From Kibdelosporangium sp040675465 (GTDB taxonomy: Bacteria > Actinomycetota > Actinomycetes > Mycobacteriales > Pseudonocardiaceae), in NCBI RefSeq assembly GCF_040675465.1, contig NZ_JBFAPA010000004.1, positions 124,001-188,000 on the forward strand: a DNA stretch of 64,000 bases, in the 5' to 3' direction. Positions 52,210 to 60,394 of the stretch are shown piece by piece. The first letter of the stretch is position 1. Each line of letters begins with the position of its first letter. Made by a program: the position numbers and the translations under genes. Below the pieces are notes generated by a model. It made no database searches. It was not told the origin of the DNA and saw nothing but the letters and a program-made list of their open reading frames with translations.

Positions 52210-53364
52210 ATGACTGTCGTATCCCCGGCCCGGCCGCGGGCCGCTCGCGTGGCGACCTGGGTGTACTTCACGATGAACGGGTTCGCCGTCGGCCTCTGGC
52301 TGGTCCACATCCCCGTTGTCGAGCGGACCACCGGTATCTCGCACAGTGTTCTCGGAGCGTTGCTTCTGTTGCTGGGTGGGTCGGCGTTCATTGGCATGCA
52401 GATCGGTGGCGCGCTCGCTGACAAGATCGGTCAGCGCAAGCTCGTGCCGACCGCGGGTGTGCTCACCGGCGTCGCGTTGATCGGGCCTGGTCTGGCGCAT
52501 GAGTGGTGGGCGCTGGGGCTGGCATTGCTGCTGTTCGGGTTCGCCAACGGGACCTTGGATGTGGCGATGAACGCGCAGGCCGTGGTGGTGGAGCGGGCCT
52601 ATCCGCGGCCGATCATGGCGGCGTTCCACGCGATGTGGTCGATCGGCGGTGCCGCGGCGTCCGTCGTCGGTGCGGCCGTGCTGGGCGCTGGCGTGCCGAC
52701 TGCGGTGACGTTGGGCGTGTGTGGCGCGTTGGTTGTGGTCGTCTCGCTGGCCACGGCTCCGCTGCTGATCGAGGCCGACCGGCCGGAGGAGCACGAGAAG
52801 GCCGGGAAGGTGACGGTTCCCGCGCGGATCGTGTGGCTGCTCGGTGCGATCGCGTTCGCGATGATGCTGGCCGAGGGCGTGGCGAACGACTGGGCCGCGT
52901 TGGAGTTCAAGGACGTTTTGGGCACGTCGGCGAGCACGGCGGCGTTCGCGTACGGCTCGTTCGCGGTGGCGATGACTGTGGGCCGGTTCCTGACCGACCG
53001 TGTCACGGCACGGGTTGGCCCCGTCGCGGTAGTGCGTTACGGCGCTGCTATGGCTGCCGTCGGACTTGCGATCGCGTCGGCTTCACCGTGGGTGCCGTTG
53101 TGCTTGGTTGGGTGGGCGTTGTATGGGCTTGGCCTGGCCGGGGGAGTGCCGGTGTTGTTCACCGCCGCGGGCAACCTGGATCCGCGTTCGTCGGGTGCGT
53201 TGATGGCTAGGGTGGTGGGGCTGGGGTACGTCGGCATGCTGGCGGGGCCCGCGGTGATCGGTGGGTTGACGCACTGGATGCCGTTGAACGTGGCCTTCGT
53301 GGTGCCGTTGGTCCTCTGTGTGTTCGCGGCGGTGTTCGGCTCGGTGCTGAGGAGTCCACGATGA
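52210..53364 (+). CDS. MFS transporter
   Basis: The 384-residue protein has about 12 hydrophobic segments and a Q-I-G-G-A-L-A-D-K-I-G-Q-R loop between helices 2 and 3, the MFS motif A region. It resembles the YbjJ-like MFS group. It is divergent from a TetR gene and coupled by ATGA to a hydrolase, which suits efflux of a small toxic compound. Confidence 0.9.
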   Translation: MTVVSPARPRAARVATWVYFTMNGFAVGLWLVHIPVVERTTGISHSVLGALLLLLGGSAFIGMQIGGALADKIGQRKLVPTAGVLTGVALIGPGLAHEWWALGLALLLFGFANGTLDVAMNAQAVVVERAYPRPIMAAFHAMWSIGGAAASVVGAAVLGAGVPTAVTLGVCGALVVVVSLATAPLLIEADRPEEHEKAGKVTVPARIVWLLGAIAFAMMLAEGVANDWAALEFKDVLGTSASTAAFAYGSFAVAMTVGRFLTDRVTARVGPVAVVRYGAAMAAVGLAIASASPWVPLCLVGWALYGLGLAGGVPVLFTAAGNLDPRSSGALMARVVGLGYVGMLAGPAVIGGLTHWMPLNVAFVVPLVLCVFAAVFGSVLRSPR

Positions 53365-54179
53365 ACGAACGTGAGGTGCGGCTGGCCGACGGCCGGAATC
53401 TGCAGGTCTACGACACTGGCGACGGCGAGTTGACGGTGTTGTGGCAGCACGGCACGCCGCAGACCGGAGCGCTGCTCGAACCGGTGGTGGCAGCGGCGAA
53501 GGCGCGGGATATCCGGGTCGTCTCGCCTGCGCGGCCGAGCTATGGAACGTCCAGCCCGAATCCAGGCCGGTCGGTCAGGTCGGTCGGCGAGGACCTGCGG
53601 CAGGTCGTCGATGCCTTGGGAATCGGGCGGTTCGCGGCGGTCGGCGCGTCCGGTGGCGGTCCGCACGCGCTGGCCTGTGCCGCGGTGATGCCGGACCGGG
53701 TGACCGCGGTGGCCGGGCTGGCCGGGTTGGCGCCGATGACCGGCGATTTCGACTGGTTCGCGGGGATGGCGTCGCCGGGGGCGCCGCGGGCGGCCGTCGA
53801 GGGCCGTGCGGCACGCGCGAAGTTCGCTGAGACGGCCGAGTTCGACCCGGACGACTTCACGGAGGCGGACTGGGCCGCGCTGGACGGCGCCTGGGCGGCA
53901 CTGGGGCAGGACGCGCAGCGGGCGGGACGGGCGGGCCCGGACGGGCAGGTCGACGACGACGTCGCCTACGTGTCGCCGTGGGGGTTCGACGTGACCGAGC
54001 TCGAGGTGCCGGTCCTGGTCGTGCACGGCGGTGAGGATCGGGTGGTGCCCGTGTCGCACGGTCACTGGCTCGTCGAGCACCTGCGTGCCGGTGAGCTCTG
54101 GTTGCGGCCGCGCGACGGGCACATCTCCGTCCTGACCGCGCTCCCCGTCGCGCTGGACTGGGTGCGCGGCCAGGGCTGA
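53361..54179 (+). CDS. Alpha/beta hydrolase
   Basis: The 272-residue protein has the HGTPQTG oxyanion region (about 30-36), the nucleophile elbow G-A-S-G-G-G (about 94-99), the acid in VVHGGEDRVVP and the histidine in R-D-G-H-I-S-V, as in the alpha/beta hydrolase fold. It is coupled to the MFS gene and so is probably under the same TetR control. Its substrate is unknown. Confidence 0.92.
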   Translation: MNEREVRLADGRNLQVYDTGDGELTVLWQHGTPQTGALLEPVVAAAKARDIRVVSPARPSYGTSSPNPGRSVRSVGEDLRQVVDALGIGRFAAVGASGGGPHALACAAVMPDRVTAVAGLAGLAPMTGDFDWFAGMASPGAPRAAVEGRAARAKFAETAEFDPDDFTEADWAALDGAWAALGQDAQRAGRAGPDGQVDDDVAYVSPWGFDVTELEVPVLVVHGGEDRVVPVSHGHWLVEHLRAGELWLRPRDGHISVLTALPVALDWVRGQG

Positions 54180-54181
54180 GG

Positions 54182-55036
54182 TCAGAGGACGATGTCGGCC
54201 AGCCGGGCGACGTCGTCCAGCTCGTCGGTGACCGGGTGGATGATCAGCTCGTCGGCGCCGATCTCCTCGAAGCTCTTCACCAGTTCACGCAGCTGGGCGT
54301 CGGTGGTGGCGACGTTGCCCGCGACGCTCTTGGCGAAGTCCTCACCGGCGACGCTGTAGTAGTCGTACGCGTTGGCGCGGCCCTTGTCCGGGTCGGTGAT
54401 CGAGTAGTAGGCGATGACGGCCAGGCGTGGCTGGCCCTCGCGGCCGGCTTGCTTCCAGGCGGCGCGGGCGTTGTCGAACAGCGGCGCGATCACCGGCGCG
54501 GGCACGGACCCGCCGATGTAGCCGATGCCCCACTTGGCCATCCGCTCCATGGCGGCCGGGGCGAACCCGCCGAACAGCATCGGCACGTCGATGGACCCGC
54601 CGGGCACGCCCGGGTTGTCGCCACCGCCGACCGGCTGGCCGCTCCACAGCGCCTTGTAGTCCTCCAGCGCGGCGTTCATCCGCTTGCCGAGTCCCTTGGG
54701 GCCGTGGCCTTCCACGACGAAGTCGTCCGAGCGGCCGCCGACGCCGATGCCCACGGTCAGCCGTCCGCCGGAGACCGCCTGCAGGCTCGCCAGCTCCTTG
54801 GCCAGCAGCGGCGCCGGCCACACCGGCGCCAGCATGACGGTGCTGACCAGGCCGATGGTGCTGGTCGCGCCGGCGGAGGCGGCGAGGGCGACGGTGTCGA
54901 TGATGCCCGGGTAGGCGATCCGGCCGACGGTGCCCAGCGAGGAGAACCCGGCCTCTTCGGCCGTGCGGGCCCAGGCCGGGATGACCGTCGCACGGACATC
55001 GCGCACCTGGTTGGGCAGCCCGATGCCGATCTTCAT
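54182..55036 (-). CDS. LLM-class (F420-dependent-type) oxidoreductase
   Basis: The 284-residue TIM-barrel protein begins MKIGIGLPNQVRD and has TVMLAPVWPAPLLAKELASL and GIGVGGR, characteristic of luciferase-like monooxygenases and F420-dependent reductases. The ATG at 55036 gives the family N-terminus; the longer open frame is not protein-like. It converges on the hydrolase gene, 2 bp apart. Cofactor and substrate are not determined by the sequence. Confidence 0.9.
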   Translation of the reverse strand: MKIGIGLPNQVRDVRATVIPAWARTAEEAGFSSLGTVGRIAYPGIIDTVALAASAGATSTIGLVSTVMLAPVWPAPLLAKELASLQAVSGGRLTVGIGVGGRSDDFVVEGHGPKGLGKRMNAALEDYKALWSGQPVGGGDNPGVPGGSIDVPMLFGGFAPAAMERMAKWGIGYIGGSVPAPVIAPLFDNARAAWKQAGREGQPRLAVIAYYSITDPDKGRANAYDYYSVAGEDFAKSVAGNVATTDAQLRELVKSFEEIGADELIIHPVTDELDDVARLADIVL

Positions 55037-55119
55037 GTTGCTCCTTGGTGTCGAGACGGTTGGTGAACGTGCACAAGCCGCGGACTGGTCCGTGGCCGCG
55101 AAGGGGTACCCACTGGGGG

Positions 55120-55935
55120 TCAGGAGATCAGCGAGTCCAGGAGTCTCAGGCGGTCGGCCGAGTCGGTGCCCGGCTCGGCGCCGACGAAGATGATCCGCTG
55201 GCTGGGGTCGTCCGGCAGGCGCAGGCTTTCCCGGTAGAGCTTCATGTGGCCGACCAGGGGATGGTTGTACTCGATCACGCCGTGGGTGCACTCGGCGACC
55301 GGGTGGGTGGCCCAGATCCGGGCGAAGTCCTCGCTCTTGATGCTCAGCTCGCCGACCAGCTCGGTCAGCAGCCGGTCGTCCGGCTGGTCGCTGGAGGCCA
55401 TCCGCAGGTAGGAGGCGATCTCGCGGGCGTGGGCGGCCCAGTTGACGATCAGGTCGCGCATCGCCGGGTCGAGGAAGGTCAGCTTGGCCATGTTCGGCCG
55501 CTGGTCCGGGCGCAGGCCGGTGAGCGCGAAGCCGAGCCGGTTGCCGCCCAGCACGTCGGTGCGCCGGCCGACGATGATCACACCCTGTTCGGTGTTGGCG
55601 TCGGCCACCGCCTGGAGGGTGGGCCGGATCCGCTCGGGGCCGGTCTCCCGGCGGGTCACCTGCGCCGGCCAGGCCAGCCGGAACATGTGCAGGCGTTCGC
55701 TCTCGTCCAGCTGCAGCGCATGGGCGATGGCCTCCATCACCGAGTCGGACATCTGGTGGCTCTCGCCCTGCTCGATGCGCGTGTAGTACTTCACGCTCAC
55801 CCCGGCCAGCTGCGCGACCTCCTCGCGCCGCAGTCCCGGAACGCGCCTCGGCGACCCATCCGTCCGCACCCCCGAGGCCTGCGGCGACAGGGCCGCGCGG
55901 CGGGAGCGCAGGAAGTCACCGAGTTCGCTGCTCAT
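55120..55935 (-). CDS. XRE-family regulator with MmyB-like ligand domain
   Basis: The 271-residue protein has an N-terminal helix-turn-helix (VPGLRREEVAQLAGVS, Y-Y-T-R-I-E-Q-G, about 30-60) followed by the MmyB-like region seen in many actinobacterial regulators (W-A-T-H-P-V-A near 215, G-H-M-K-L-Y near 235). It lies 84 bp upstream of the LLM gene on the same strand and probably controls it. Confidence 0.92.
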   Translation of the reverse strand: MSSELGDFLRSRRAALSPQASGVRTDGSPRRVPGLRREEVAQLAGVSVKYYTRIEQGESHQMSDSVMEAIAHALQLDESERLHMFRLAWPAQVTRRETGPERIRPTLQAVADANTEQGVIIVGRRTDVLGGNRLGFALTGLRPDQRPNMAKLTFLDPAMRDLIVNWAAHAREIASYLRMASSDQPDDRLLTELVGELSIKSEDFARIWATHPVAECTHGVIEYNHPLVGHMKLYRESLRLPDDPSQRIIFVGAEPGTDSADRLRLLDSLIS

Positions 55936-56052
55936 AGAACTAGTGTGCCCTAGTCGCTCGGGGTCCTGCCGTCCCCTGTGATGGGTACCCACCGCGACCT
56001 GCGGGAACAAGATCAGGGTGTGGCGCGATCCGTCATCGTCCACACAGGACGG

Positions 56053-56204
56053 TCAGATGCGCAGGATGCGCAGGCAGAGTTCGTTGAGGACGGTGTGCAT
56101 CTGCCCGTCCGTCAGGTGGGTCGCGTCGAAGCCGTGCTCGATGAACAGGCGGCGGGCCGTCTCCAGGACCACTGCCCGCCGCCCGCCTCCCGTGCCTTGC
56201 GCAT
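56053..56204 (-). pseudogene. TetR regulator N-terminal remnant
   Basis: An N-terminal piece M-R-K-A-R-E-A-G-G-G is followed, in another frame, by R-R-A-V-V-L-E-T-A-R-R-L-F-I-E-H-G-F-D-A-T, a typical first helix pair of a TetR DNA-binding domain. It then runs to a stop within about 20 codons. The frame change and missing remainder indicate a decayed gene. Confidence 0.55.
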
Positions 56205-56452
56205 GTCTCCCGCACGTCCTCGCGGCCGTTGACCCGCCGCAGCCGCGACAGGGCGACCGGCGGCTCGTCGATGCTCTCGGTGCCGGTCAAGCGGTCGTCC
56301 TCGGCGTGGCCTCGGAGTACCGCCCGGTGACCCGCCACGGCAGCAGGTCCCGCCGTTTGACGTCCTCGAGGAACCAGACCGCGCCCTGCGTACCGGTGTA
56401 CGGCTCCTCAACGGAACGGACAGGCGTTTCTGGGGTTCTCGGTCCGCGACCG
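56205..56452 (-). other. Degenerate stretch with protein-like fragments, no intact gene
   Basis: On the minus strand one frame reads E-E-P-Y-T-G-T-Q-G-A-V-W-F-L-E-D-V-K-R-R (about 56350-56410) and ends at a stop near 56288. A second frame reads TGTESIDEPPVALSRLRRVNG (about 56225-56290). Both look once-coding but are short and in different frames. I recognise neither. The interval 55936-56052 before it shows nothing. Confidence 0.35.
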
Positions 56453-56923
56453 TCACGGTCGTATAGCGCCGTCCGGCCAGCAGATCCGGACCGGCCGGCC
56501 GAGGCTGTGGGCGTAGTTCACCGCCGCGGCGGTCCCGCCCGGTCCGCGAGGCGCCGCGCCATCCCACACCGCGACGAGAAGGTCGCATTTCTCGACGATC
56601 AGCCGCCCCGCCGCCTCGTAGGCCTGCGGGCCGGGCTCATCGAACTCCAGGACGGTGACCTCGTCGGCCGCCTTCAGCAGCCGCTCGTACGTTTTGGCGT
56701 CCTGCACAGTGCTCTGGTAGCCGAGCGCGGGCAGCACCGCGTGCAAAGTCCCGCCCTGCCACAACACCGTCTCGGCGAAGACCAGGTCGGCACCGTCCGC
56801 GAGGCTGCTCATCCCGAGCACGGGTTGCGGCTGTTCACGGAGTATCGCGGCGATCTGCGCCCGCACATGCGCCTCGATGACCGCCGTCAGCTCCCGGTGC
56901 CCGGTCACCCCGATGATCGACAT
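56453..56923 (-). CDS. SLOG/LOG-like nucleotide-binding protein
   Basis: The 156-residue protein begins MSIIGVTGHREL and has LADGADLVFAETVLWQGG (about 45-62) and V-E-K-C-D-L-L-V-A-V-W-D-G (about 115-127), the Rossmann-like pattern of the SLOG/DprA-LOG superfamily, whose members bind nucleotides or nucleotide-derived signals. The open frame extends further upstream, but the recognisable fold starts here. It is the only intact gene in the decayed interval. Its role is unknown; the caspase-like gene on the same strand upstream is not close enough to imply an operon. Confidence 0.7.
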   Translation of the reverse strand: MSIIGVTGHRELTAVIEAHVRAQIAAILREQPQPVLGMSSLADGADLVFAETVLWQGGTLHAVLPALGYQSTVQDAKTYERLLKAADEVTVLEFDEPGPQAYEAAGRLIVEKCDLLVAVWDGAAPRGPGGTAAAVNYAHSLGRPVRICWPDGAIRP

Positions 56924-57112
56924 GGTCTCCCCGTCCGCCGAACCCGGAATCCCCGCATCCAGCCCGCTGCGCCACGCCCGCCAAACCGCCACCATTGCCG
57001 CCGACACACTGGACTGCAGCCTCTCGGAGCCGATCAGCGTGTTCGCCGAATGGCGAGCCCCTCCCTGCGTTACCGGCCTCGCCCCCAGCCAAGTACCCAC
57101 CCGACTACATCA

Positions 57113-57210
57113 CCTCGCACCCTGCTTGTCCAAGGCGATGTGCGCGAAACGCTCCCGCGCTACTTGGCGGACAATCCTCACACCGGGATCGCCCTGGCCT
57201 ACTTCGACCG
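57113..57210 (+). pseudogene. TylF/macrocin O-methyltransferase-like fragment
   Basis: A stretch translating as V-Q-G-D-V-R-E-T-L-P-R-Y-L-A-D-N-P followed by IALAYFD matches the conserved core of TylF-type methyltransferases (GDV.ETLP.YL...P...IAL...D). The matching part is only about 30 residues, flanked by non-homologous sequence, so it is a remnant. The 189 bp before it (56924-57112) show nothing. Confidence 0.5.
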
Positions 57211-57250
57211 CGCCACCCCGGCCTGCCTGCGGTGGGGCACGCAGCCAGGA

Positions 57251-57742
57251 TCAGGCGACGGTACCCGCCTCGACCAGCAGCGCTTCCCGGTTGGCCAGGA
57301 TGAACTCTTTCAACGCGGTCGGCTTCAAGTCGACCGCAACCAGATCATCTCCGCGCAGGTCAACCCGGTCCAACTCGTAGCCGCCCCGCGACGGATCACT
57401 GAACTCCGGGCCGCTGCGGGCTGACTCGTCCAGGTTGGCGAGCCGCGCCACGAAGAAGTGCTGCACCGCGACCCCGGCATCTGACGGCGAGCTGAACAGG
57501 AACACCTGCGAAGCGTCCGTGGCCTCGGCGCCCAGTTCCTCGGCCAGCTCGCGGTAGAGCGCTGCCTCCAACGAGGCGTCACTGTCCTCGACGCCACCCC
57601 CAGGAGCGGTCCAGTAGGGCGCCTGCCCCGGCTTGGTCCCGCTTTGTCAACACAAGTCGACCACGATCGTCGATCAAGATCGCCCGTGCCGCACTGCGGG
57701 GCACATTCCGCAGCTCGTGAACTGCCCAAAGGACACGCCCCT
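57251..57742 (-). pseudogene. Nudix hydrolase gene disrupted by a one-base frameshift
   Basis: The first part reads R-N-V-P-R-S-A-A-R-A-I-L-I-D-D-R-G-R-L-V-L-T-K-R. The rest of the protein (A-P-Y-W-T-A-P-G-G-G-V-E-D, then L-Y-R-E-L-A-E-E-L-G, the Nudix box) is in another frame. Removing one base from the CCC run at 57638-57640 (GGG on the coding strand) restores T-K-R-T-K-P-G-Q-A-P-Y-W. No start codon is visible before the first part; the sequence there belongs to an IS701 remnant. A sequencing error could explain the shift but not the lost start. Confidence 0.75.
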
Positions 57743-57776
57743 GGTCATGAACGCGGGCCGGGCGCAGGGCCGGTTC

Positions 57777-57996
57777 GTGGTGTGGCGGCACGGATCCAAG
57801 AAGTCGCCCGGCAACCCCAGCGCGAGCATGCGGTCACGGTTCCTCGCGCTGCGGGTGCGCCCGGCCAACCACAACATTCCCGCGACACCGATGACAGCCT
57901 GCCCGAGTGCTGGCTGCTGGCCGACCGGCCGGCCCGAGCCCACCGACTACTGGCTGTCCACCCTGCCCGCTGCGGGATCTGGTGCGGCTGGCCTAA
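57777..57996 (+). pseudogene. IS701-family transposase remnant
   Basis: Pieces of an IS701-type DDE transposase appear in order but in changing frames: S-R-F-L-A-L-R-V-R-P-A-N-H-N-I-P, then D-S-L-P-E-C-W-L-L-A-D-R-P, then E-P-T-D-Y-W-L-S-T-L-P-A, then P-L-R-D-L-V-R-L-A before a stop. At least three frameshifts are needed, and both gene ends are missing. I see no terminal repeats. Confidence 0.75.
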
Positions 57997-58041
57997 GCAG
58001 ACCTACCAAAGCACTATTAGTGACCTGTCCATGAAGCTGGC

Positions 58042-60063
58042 TCAGGGCAGCGAAATGGGGTCGCTGACCACGCGAGTCTGGGTGTCCACGAAGCACAGGC
58101 CGCCGGCACCGTCCGAAATGGCCAGTCGCCGCGCCTGTTTGTCGAGGGCTGTGATCCCGCGTGGCGAGACCGGCAGCTTCAACGGCTCGCCCACAGTCGC
58201 ACCGGTGGTGGTGTTGACGGCAACCAGGCTGGCCATGTCGAAACTGCCCACGTACACGAGGTCGTTGTCGCCGACGGCCAGAGCGAACGGACCAGGCGGA
58301 AGTGCGATGGTCTCGCCGATCACCTTGTTGGTGGCGGTGTCCACAGTGATCAGCGCGTTGGGGTTCACCATGGTGACATGGACCTTGACACCTTGTGGTC
58401 CGATGACGACGCCATAGGGGTAGCCGCCGATTCGGACCGCCTCGACCTTGTTCGTCGCGGTGTCGATCACCGACAGGGTTCCGGTGTCGTCGGCGACGTA
58501 GATCCGATGGCCATGCGGATGCAGCGCCACGCCGAGCGGATGACCGGCGAGCTTGACCGGGTCGCCCACGATCGTGCTGTTGGTCGCCTCGATCACCGAC
58601 ACGGTGGCCGCGTCGAAACTTGTCACGTAGACGTAAGGCCGGTCCAATGCGGTGGCCACACCGAAAGGCCCGCGGGGGACCTTGGTCGCGCTGGTCTCCC
58701 GGGCGGCGATGTTGATGGCCGTCACTGTGCTGTCGTCCGAGTCGGCCACGTAGACATGCTTGCCGTCCGGAGCGACCGCGAGGCCGGCCGGGCGCTCACC
58801 GACGCGGATCGGATTGTCCAGCACGACACCGCGGACCGGGTCGATGACCGAGACCGAGCGCGTGGCGAAGTTCGCGACGTACAAACGACTCCAGTCACGG
58901 CTCACCGCGATCCCGCCAGGCGGCAGCCGCTGATCGGTGGCCGTCGGCGTTCCCGGCGGCTCGGCGGGCCAGAGACGGGGAAGGAAGATCGCGGCGAGCG
59001 TGACCGCGATCGCGCCGACCGCGGCGCCCACAAGAAGCTTCCGCCGCTGCCGAACCCGGCTCCGTGGCGGCGGTTTCGGGGCAGCCGTGATGACTGGTTC
59101 CCGGCGCTCCTGAGGCTCCGATTTCAGGACGGTCAATCGCTCGGCCGCCGCGAGCGACACCGTCTTGCTGTCGTCCTGGCCCAGCAGCGTGATCTGGTTG
59201 AGGACTTCCGTCCGGACGTGGTCGTTGCCCGTCCGATAGAGCTGCGCCAGCTCGTCCAACGCGCTCACCCGGTCATTGGCGATCGGACTGTTGATCAGGC
59301 TGCGCAGCCGCGGCGGGAGTGACCAGTTCACGTTGCGCGCGATCAGCGTGCGACCTTCGCCGTTGTCCTGCCGTTTCGGTCGCTGCCGCGGCATTTCCGC
59401 GACAACCCGGTCGCGGGCGTAGAAGTACAGTTCGTCGAGGGTGATGTCGCCGTCGTGGTCCAGGTCGGCGCTGCCGTCCCGCAGCCCCTCGACCAGGAAC
59501 CGCGTGAACAACGACTGCGCGCCCGAACCGCTGAGTTTGTTTCCCTCAAAGGAGTACTGGGTGGAGTCCGAGGCGGTCAGGACGGTACGGCCGCGCCCGC
59601 CGAACCTCTCCAGGGTCTGCACCGAGTCGTCGCCCTTGGCGATCTTCCCGGCCGGGAAAGCGCCGCTGTAGCAGCAGTCCAGGATGAGCACCTGCTGTCT
59701 GGACAGGCAGGACGACATCGCCTGATCGACCTGATCGGCCGGCAAGGAGGTGAACAACAGACTGTCGCGTTTGGTGTTGGTCATCGCGAGGTACAGCCGA
59801 CCGTCGTCGTCTTTCAGGCCGTGGCCGGTGAAGTACAGCAGGGTGAGGTCATCGCGGCGGCTGTCCCGGTAGAACTCGCCGATCGCCTCGCCGACCTTGT
59901 GGTGCGGCTCGTTGATCAGCGTGGTCACCTCGAACCCGGCGATCCGCTTGTCCGCCAGCACTTCCGCGAGCGATTCGGCGTCGTGCGCCGGCGCGGCCAG
60001 CTTCCTGAGGCCGGCGTCCTGGTAGGCGAACGTCGCGATCAGCAACGCCAGTCGGCGGCCCAT
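58042..60063 (-). CDS. Caspase-like protease with EF-hand-like loop, TM helix and beta-propeller
   Basis: The 673-residue protein has a peptidase C14 (caspase-like) domain (1-250) with His81 in FTGHG and Cys131 in LDCCYSG. It also has a D-L-D-H-D-G-D-I-T-L-D-E calcium-loop motif near 205-216, a helical segment (about 260-320), a transmembrane helix near 345-370 and a C-terminal domain of repeated YVTN-type blades (about 385-673: RLYVANFATRSVSVID, HVYVADSDDSTV, YVYVTSFDAATV, RIYVADDTGTL, LVYVGSFDMASL). Protease inside and propeller outside is the likely topology. Bacterial caspase homologues of this build are linked to regulated proteolysis or conflict systems; the target is unknown. Confidence 0.88.
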   Translation of the reverse strand: MGRRLALLIATFAYQDAGLRKLAAPAHDAESLAEVLADKRIAGFEVTTLINEPHHKVGEAIGEFYRDSRRDDLTLLYFTGHGLKDDDGRLYLAMTNTKRDSLLFTSLPADQVDQAMSSCLSRQQVLILDCCYSGAFPAGKIAKGDDSVQTLERFGGRGRTVLTASDSTQYSFEGNKLSGSGAQSLFTRFLVEGLRDGSADLDHDGDITLDELYFYARDRVVAEMPRQRPKRQDNGEGRTLIARNVNWSLPPRLRSLINSPIANDRVSALDELAQLYRTGNDHVRTEVLNQITLLGQDDSKTVSLAAAERLTVLKSEPQERREPVITAAPKPPPRSRVRQRRKLLVGAAVGAIAVTLAAIFLPRLWPAEPPGTPTATDQRLPPGGIAVSRDWSRLYVANFATRSVSVIDPVRGVVLDNPIRVGERPAGLAVAPDGKHVYVADSDDSTVTAINIAARETSATKVPRGPFGVATALDRPYVYVTSFDAATVSVIEATNSTIVGDPVKLAGHPLGVALHPHGHRIYVADDTGTLSVIDTATNKVEAVRIGGYPYGVVIGPQGVKVHVTMVNPNALITVDTATNKVIGETIALPPGPFALAVGDNDLVYVGSFDMASLVAVNTTTGATVGEPLKLPVSPRGITALDKQARRLAISDGAGGLCFVDTQTRVVSDPISLP

Positions 60064-60394
60064 CGCCTACCTACCCCGCGCTGTGACGCTGGACCAACGC
60101 GTCGCGTGCCGTACGTCCATCTGGCCCACCCCTCATTGGGTCCATGCTCCGCAGCGAGCCGGCCGGACACAAGGTGCAAACCGGATTACTGCCCGTTAGG
60201 GCTAAGCCCGGTCGATACGGTGGAGATGTGTACAGGCGTATCTGTGCGGTGAGTGGAAATCTCGGCGCAACCTCCCCGCCGGCTGACGACCACCACACCG
60301 CCCCGGGTTTCCTGCGGGGGAGTAACGGGTATACGCGGTGGTTGATGACGCATGGAACCGTATGGGATGGACGTGTATGGGCGGCGAGGTCCGC
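60064..60394. promoter_or_regulatory. Divergent intergenic region, caspase-like / pseudokinase
   Basis: This 331-bp region separates divergent starts and must contain both promoters. Short open frames here have no protein-like features. GGCGAGG precedes the GTG at 60395. No tRNA, hairpin or clear operator was recognised. Confidence 0.4.

Noticed and set aside
54236..55066. 276-codon plus-strand frame opposite the LLM gene
   Set aside because: The minus strand encodes a clear LLM-family protein; the plus frame is Asp/Gly/Ala/Arg-biased shadow.
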